Source: Effrenium voratum
Lineage: Eukaryota > Sar > Dinophyceae > Suessiales > Symbiodiniaceae
Direction: 5' to 3'
Assembly: GCA_963377175.1 (NCBI GenBank)
Contig: CAUJNA010001622.1
Location: 1-64,000, forward strand
DNA length: 64,000 bases
This document shows, one piece after another, positions 59,266 through 64,000 of the stretch (within the stretch, counting starts at the first letter, position 1; every line of letters starts with the position of its first letter). The position numbers were made by a program, and so were the translations under genes. The notes under the pieces were generated by a model. It had not been told where the DNA came from. It was given only the letters and a program-made list of their open reading frames with translations, and made no database searches.

Positions 59266-60099
59266 CTAACCTTCAAAAAATGTTAATGAAAAAGAAGATG
59301 TTGTGCCATTCATATTTAAAACTCTACCCGACGCATCAGTAAATCTAAAATGAAGTCTATTCAATGAACGCATACTAACATCATTAGCATCATTTAAAAT
59401 TAGTTCATTATCATATATGAGGTTGCCGAATGATGTTAAAACTGGTACTTTCTTTATTATTGATGAAGTACCAAAACTACATAAATGGTTTCCGTTACTT
59501 AATTCATTACAATGAATATAAATATTTTTAACAGGTAAAAATGATATAAATCCACTAACAAACGGGTCTGCTGTACTATTTACTTTTTCAGTAGTATTTC
59601 CTAAAATGTCATTAATACTATTAGGATAATTTCTATCATAATCAATACTAAAACTATAATTAGTTTGTAATTCTTTATCTGTATGGATTATAAAAAAGTA
59701 AGAAATGTAATTACAACTTATAGTTATATTATTTGTTTTCAATGAATAACTACAAGTAAAAAAATTACTGTTTCCATCAGTTCCATTAGTAGCAGTATTC
59801 AATTTGTTTTGTAATTCGGTTGCTAATTCACTACCTACATAACTACCTTTATCAGGTGCTACAATAAAATAATATACTGGTGCTCCTATTAATATCCCTC
59901 CTAATGTTAAATATAATCTGTTATTTAAATTATCTTCAATTGGATAAAATGAATTAGCGATAGATACTTCGTGACAAATCATTTTAGTATTTGGTCCGCA
60001 TTCTTGTTGCTCTCTTAAATTAATAACAAAATCTGATGTAGATTGACTGTCATTTAAATCACGATAAGCACTGTTGATATATATTTTACGAAATCTCAT
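59266..60099 (-). CDS. Penton-like minor capsid protein (PLV2)
   Basis: 277 residues, starting MRFRKIYINSAYRDLND with STSDFVINL, and ending with NRLHFRFTDASGR. These match the start and end of the PLV1 protein at 10215-11069. Beta-rich, asparagine-rich. Divergent from the lipase gene with a 38-bp AT-rich spacer. It would occupy the capsid vertices. Confidence 0.72.
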   Translation of the reverse strand: MRFRKIYINSAYRDLNDSQSTSDFVINLREQQECGPNTKMICHEVSIANSFYPIEDNLNNRLYLTLGGILIGAPVYYFIVAPDKGSYVGSELATELQNKLNTATNGTDGNSNFFTCSYSLKTNNITISCNYISYFFIIHTDKELQTNYSFSIDYDRNYPNSINDILGNTTEKVNSTADPFVSGFISFLPVKNIYIHCNELSNGNHLCSFGTSSIIKKVPVLTSFGNLIYDNELILNDANDVSMRSLNRLHFRFTDASGRVLNMNGTTSSFSLTFFEG

Positions 60100-60137
60100 T
60101 ATATTAATTAATTAGAAATTTTATAATTTAATTATAT

Positions 60138-60800
60138 ATGAAAAATAAATATAAATATTATTTAAAAGAAGGAAAATTAAAATCATACAATCCTCTTCAT
60201 CAAGGTCATAGTGAGATGTATAGGAAAATTATTAATGAAATTCAACAAGAAAAATCATTATTCAAACCTAAATATAATAATAATTTATCTGACACAGAAG
60301 GATTAAACAAAGCATATACAAATGGTAAAGGTTATTATTTGGATAATAATAAACTATATGTTGCTGGGACTTTTGGTAAGTCTAATATTATATCAAATAT
60401 TAATGATATTTTAAGTGATATTACAATTCCATTTGGTTTAAGTTCATTCAGTGAAAGGTATAGAGATATTAGCGATATACTTGATGAAAACCATAATATT
60501 AGTGAAGTTATTTCACATTCATTGGGTAGTAGTGCAAGTGCTAAATATTTAAAAGAACATCCTGATAGAAATATTAGATTAACTACTTACGGTGCTCCTT
60601 TTATTTCAATGTCAAACAAAAACAATGACAACTACACAAGCCTAAGAAATTTTGGAGATATAGTCAGTATTTTAGATAGAGGCAGTATAACATCAAATAG
60701 AGGAGGTTTTAACCCATTAACAAATCATCAACACTCATTATATGGTGATACTGGCAAGGACGTATCAAGAAGCATTGAACCTGTAAAGGAAATTTTGTAG
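60138..60800 (+). CDS. Lipase-like protein (PLV2)
   Basis: A 220-residue homologue of PLV1 gene 9329-10111. The nucleophile elbow reads SHSLGSS (Ser for the first Gly of the usual GxSxG). The acid is in RNFGDIVSILD and the histidine in NHQHSLYG. It lacks most of the PLV1 N-terminal extension. Likely an esterase or phospholipase in the virion; activity is not proven by the motif. Confidence 0.72.
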   Translation: MKNKYKYYLKEGKLKSYNPLHQGHSEMYRKIINEIQQEKSLFKPKYNNNLSDTEGLNKAYTNGKGYYLDNNKLYVAGTFGKSNIISNINDILSDITIPFGLSSFSERYRDISDILDENHNISEVISHSLGSSASAKYLKEHPDRNIRLTTYGAPFISMSNKNNDNYTSLRNFGDIVSILDRGSITSNRGGFNPLTNHQHSLYGDTGKDVSRSIEPVKEIL

Positions 60801-60811
60801 TCTTATATATA

Positions 60812-61030
60812 ATGCCTAATAATGATATAAAAAATACTATAAATCCTAAAAAGAAAGTCAGTTATGAAGACATTAAGAAAATAGTAGAGGATGAACGCGA
60901 AGCCTTCGCGTTGCTACGCGAACCTAATTATAAGGTTGAACATAATAATATTAAAAATAAATCTAAAAAACTATTAAATAAAAAATCTAAAAAAGAAGTT
61001 ATAGATTATTCACACTTTAAAATAAATTAA
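60812..61030 (+). CDS. Small basic protein of the capsid block (PLV2)
   Basis: 72 residues, lysine-rich, in the same position between lipase and capsid genes as PLV1 gene 9083-9310. Its middle (ereafallre in the translation) is encoded by a GC-rich palindrome at 60,894-60,912 that stands out in AT-rich DNA and has no counterpart in PLV1. Confidence 0.55.
   Translation: MPNNDIKNTINPKKKVSYEDIKKIVEDEREAFALLREPNYKVEHNNIKNKSKKLLNKKSKKEVIDYSHFKIN
60894..60912. repeat. GC-rich palindrome inside a coding sequence
   Basis: AACGCGAAGCCTTCGCGTT: nine-bp perfect arms around one base, followed by GCTACGCGAACC, which repeats the CGCGAA element. The palindrome keeps the frame open. Confidence 0.75.
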
Positions 61031-61078
61031 TTTAATAATAGAATAATTAATATTTTTCTATTATTAAATATATAAGTT

Positions 61079-62458
61079 ATGGAAACATTAGATATTGAAG
61101 ATGTCCTTGTAGAGAAGAATTTAAGATTTAAATTAAAAGATGGCGGTTCTTATGTTCGGTCAAAAGAAAGTAAAAACTTTTATCCTTCGTCGGTTTCAAC
61201 ATATACCGCTGATACCAACTCTGTAATTAGATTTAACATTACTGGGCCACCTAATCAATGGTTGTCCTTACCTTCACTATTATTAGGATTTACTCTAAAC
61301 AACACTGATAACACAGAATTTAACGAACTTCGACCAATTGACACAGCCGGTTTCTTTGATAGAGTGCGTGTGTTAATGGGCGATGTCATTGTATGTGATT
61401 TAAATTCTCTTTCTCGTGCAAGTGCTATGAAAGATGTATTAAAATCATCAGAAGAAAAAAGAATTGATGAAGCATTGGGTTTTGGAAATAGTCTACTCAA
61501 TCATGATGGACGGTTTTTAGTTTGTGATGCTACTGGAACTTCCAGTACTCAAGCAGTAATTAGAAATGTAACCGATGGTAATTATAAAGGAATTAAAGAA
61601 GGTAAAAGTGCTAATGTCTATTTCGATTTAAATTTAAAATGTTTCAAGACTTGTGAAAACTGGATACCTTTATCTTATTGTCCAATAACAGTTGAATTAT
61701 ATTTAACCACTGATGTATTAAAACCAATTGTTAATAGAACAGGACTTTTTACTGCTACAAATACAAGTATCACTTGGTCAGTCACAAAACCTTTATTCAA
61801 AGGAAATGTCTATACTCTTGACGATAGCTTATATGCAGAGTATGCTAAATTATTAGAAACTGGTTCTCTTCCTATTACTTTTGAAACTGAAACCCTACAA
61901 GAACAAACAGCATCAACAACAACTGAAATATTCACAACTATTGTCCGTAATGTGTCTAAATTAAATAAACTGTTTATTTCTTTTTCAAATGCGACTCAAA
62001 AGGGTTATATAGGAGGATACGGTGAATTATTGAAACCATATAACTTTATGTATCATCCACTGGCACATGTAACAGGTGATAAAGGACGTTATGACCCAGA
62101 GCATGATTTATCTGCTTCTTTGATAATCGGTAATCAAGTTATTCCAAGTCAAGAAATTCAAGGTGTTCGTGAAGCATATGCCCATCTTATGCATTGTGCC
62201 GATAAGCCAATGTTAGTTAGTGCAGAAGATTACAGGTCTCACGCTTTTATGTATGGTTTTAATTTACAAAAATTAGAAAGTGCAAATTATACTGGTATGA
62301 ACCTTAAAAATAATTCAAATATGGTTGTTAAAATAAAAGCGTTGGAGGGTTCAACATTATATAGTGCTCCTGGTAAAATGGCCGAGAGAATTTATATGCT
62401 CTTGGTTCATGAGTGCATTCTTGAAATCCGCTCAAATTCTGTATCATTTTATGATTAA
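61079..62458 (+). CDS. Major capsid protein (PLV2)
   Basis: A 459-residue protein with the same general features as the PLV1 capsid protein: an early FNITGPPNQW strand (PLV1 RFHISGEDNTF), LRPIDTAGFFDRVRVLMGD (PLV1 LRPLGNLSSFFSRYRCTVGG, compared in part) and a conserved C-terminus CILEIRSNSVSFYD. About 70 residues shorter. AATATATAAGTTATG directly precedes the start. Double jelly-roll fold inferred from family and context. Confidence 0.78.
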   Translation: METLDIEDVLVEKNLRFKLKDGGSYVRSKESKNFYPSSVSTYTADTNSVIRFNITGPPNQWLSLPSLLLGFTLNNTDNTEFNELRPIDTAGFFDRVRVLMGDVIVCDLNSLSRASAMKDVLKSSEEKRIDEALGFGNSLLNHDGRFLVCDATGTSSTQAVIRNVTDGNYKGIKEGKSANVYFDLNLKCFKTCENWIPLSYCPITVELYLTTDVLKPIVNRTGLFTATNTSITWSVTKPLFKGNVYTLDDSLYAEYAKLLETGSLPITFETETLQEQTASTTTEIFTTIVRNVSKLNKLFISFSNATQKGYIGGYGELLKPYNFMYHPLAHVTGDKGRYDPEHDLSASLIIGNQVIPSQEIQGVREAYAHLMHCADKPMLVSAEDYRSHAFMYGFNLQKLESANYTGMNLKNNSNMVVKIKALEGSTLYSAPGKMAERIYMLLVHECILEIRSNSVSFYD

Positions 62459-62520
62459 AATAAAAAATATGATATTATTAATTTTCTAATTAATAATATA
62501 ATATTATAAGCAAAAACTTA

Positions 62521-64000
62521 ATGAATATCTTTGATATTACAGCAAATAGAATTAGGCAAGTAAAAGATGGAGCAGTCAATGATATAGAAGACCTTTACGC
62601 GAGTAAATCTGACATTCAAACAGTATTAGATAGTAAAGCAGACCAAGCAGATACTTACACAAAGGAACAGATAAACGCTAATTTTTATGATATAACTGAA
62701 AACATATGACAAAACAGAAATTAATGTATTATCAAATAATATTAGTTCAAATTCTTTTTTAATAGGTAATCTGACAATAACTTCAAATACAAATTTTAAT
62801 AATATTTCATTAAATACAAGTTTAATAAATAATTTGAATTCTACTATGACAACTAATTTTAATAATGTTTCTTCAAATACTAATTTAATTAGTACAAATT
62901 TTAATAATATTTCATTAAATACAAGTTTAATAAATAATTTGAATTCTACTATGACAACTAATTTTAATAATATTAGTTCTAATACTAATTTAATTAATAC
63001 AAATTTTAATAATATTTCATCAAATACAAATTTAATAAATAATTTAAATTCTACTGTATCAACTAATTTTAATAATATTTCATCAAATTCTCATTTAATA
63101 TCTCAATTACAAACAGGTTCAATTGATAGTAATTTATATTACAATAAAATAACAACTAATAATTTATTAACAGATAAATTAAATACATCAGTATTAAATA
63201 ATACACTAATTCATAATATAACAACTACTTCAATTTTCAAAATTTGCTATTTTGGAAATTATAATAATTTCTTTGAAATGTATAATAATTATTTTGACAG
63301 TTATGTTTATGGAAGTTTGACTGGTTCAACAATGTTTTTAAATCAAAGAGGTTTTGGAGATGTAGAAATTAATAATTCTTCAATTTTTCAAAATGATAAG
63401 ATATTATTAAATCATAATACTACAATATTATCTAATTTACAAGTATCAGGTTTATTTTCTTGTTCATCTATTTTAGATATAACAGGTTCTGATAGTAGAT
63501 ATGTTTTACAGTCAGATAATTTAGCAGGATTAATAACAGGAAATACAAATACAATTAATTCAATAATTACTACTAATAATTCACAGGATACATCATTAGG
63601 ACAAAAGTTAGATAAAATAGATACTAACGCTCAATCAGTAGCAGGTGCTATTAATTTTAGTGATAATACAACTTTACACAGTAATTTAAATATGTTGACT
63701 ACTGGTTCTATAATATGTAATAAGTTTAGGACTACATCGTCGCCTAATGTTGGATTGCAAATGACTTTTCAAATGTTTAATAGAGAGTTCAATATTAATA
63801 GAGATGGCAGAATGTGGATGAGTAGCTCTGGAGGACAATGGGAAACACAGATAGGAGATGCTCATGTTGGAAGAGTGTGGGTAAAAGATAGGTTTGGTTT
63901 AGGTGCTGTTGGTGTTAATGGTTATGTTTTAAACTGTGCCGGAAAATCGAGATTTACTGATGCAGTTGATTTTATAGGAACTGACAAAGCAGTAAATCTT
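62521..64000 (+). CDS. Fibre protein (PLV2), frameshifted near its start, cut by the window end
   Basis: Starts MNIFDITANRIRQVKDGAV; the first frame stops at 62,709, but a +1 shift at about 62,704 leads into YDKTEINVLSNNISSN and a frame that stays open to the window end. The shaft is built of repeated NFNNISSNT units, including a nearly exact 105-bp DNA duplication (62,791 and 62,896). From about 63,600 the sequence is strikingly similar to the PLV1 fibre (KLDKIDTNAQSVAGAINF, FQMFNREFNINRDGRMWMSS), far more than the rest of the proteins. The S74 chaperone, if present, lies beyond 64,000. Confidence 0.8.

Larger units (their letters stand above)
49638..64000. mobile_element. PLV2: second AT-rich Polinton-like virus, right end outside the window
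   Basis: AT-rich DNA begins immediately after the C-run of the neighbouring TIR. It carries a Maverick/Polinton-type polymerase, integrase, C2H2 protein and the same structural set as PLV1 (penton, lipase, small basic protein, capsid, fibre). No ATPase is seen; it may lie beyond the window. The left part has the same terminal-gene-plus-stem-loop arrangement as PLV1. At least five genes contain single frameshifts or a damaged start. Confidence 0.85.

Noticed and set aside
1..64000. tRNA or rRNA genes
   Set aside because: None of the conserved tRNA or rRNA signatures was noticed on reading; a dedicated search was not possible.

Overview
The window looks like a nuclear contig from a dinoflagellate-like protist packed with integrated virus-like DNA. 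I infer the host from the GC-rich background, long degenerate tandem repeats, a tyrosine-recombinase ORF of the kind common in dinoflagellate genomes, and an intron with a GC donor. No species call is possible from the sequence alone.

Layout. (1) About 1-21,300: an AT-rich Polinton-like virus, here PLV1, with terminal inverted repeats (TIRs) of at least 448 bp; the outer end of the left TIR lies outside the window. It carries a packaging ATPase, double jelly-roll major capsid protein, penton-like protein, lipase-like protein, a fibre with an S74 chaperone domain, a divergent family B polymerase running into an SF1 helicase with a treble-clef tail, a retroviral-type integrase and two GIY-YIG endonucleases. 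(2) About 21,300-34,380: a GC-rich, heavily frameshifted relative with fibre, integrase and polymerase-helicase remnants, split by about 4 kb of simple and compound tandem repeats and by an internal inversion of about 2.3 kb. (3) 34,400-42,579: host-type DNA with two families of long tandem repeats and one low-complexity ORF. (4) 42,580-49,637: a transposon-like unit with ~90-bp TIRs holding a tyrosine recombinase, a multi-exon DUF7869-like gene and retroelement fragments. (5) 49,638 to the window end: a second AT-rich element, PLV2, with its own integrase, penton, lipase, capsid and fibre genes but a Maverick/Polinton-type polymerase. It runs off the right edge.

How the genes fit together. 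PLV1 and PLV2 share a structural gene set. The five-gene block capsid, small basic protein, lipase, penton, zinc-finger protein is inverted in one relative to the other, between the same two flanking genes. Their replication modules differ. Genes of the replication/accessory class share an upstream motif around TTAAAGAAAT about 25-35 nt before the start codon, while structural genes have TATATA-type sequence almost touching the ATG. Matching 40-nt stem-loops follow the genes nearest the left end of both elements.

The strongest leads are the polymerase-helicase fusion joined at a canonical -1 slippery heptamer (GGGTTTA), a 59-nt insertion in the ATPase that is exactly removable at a 9-bp direct repeat, an integrase 3-prime remnant left behind next to a GIY-YIG gene, and the modular reshuffling between the elements. 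Many reading frames carry single-base shifts, several in homopolymers, so decay and assembly error both need to be kept in mind.
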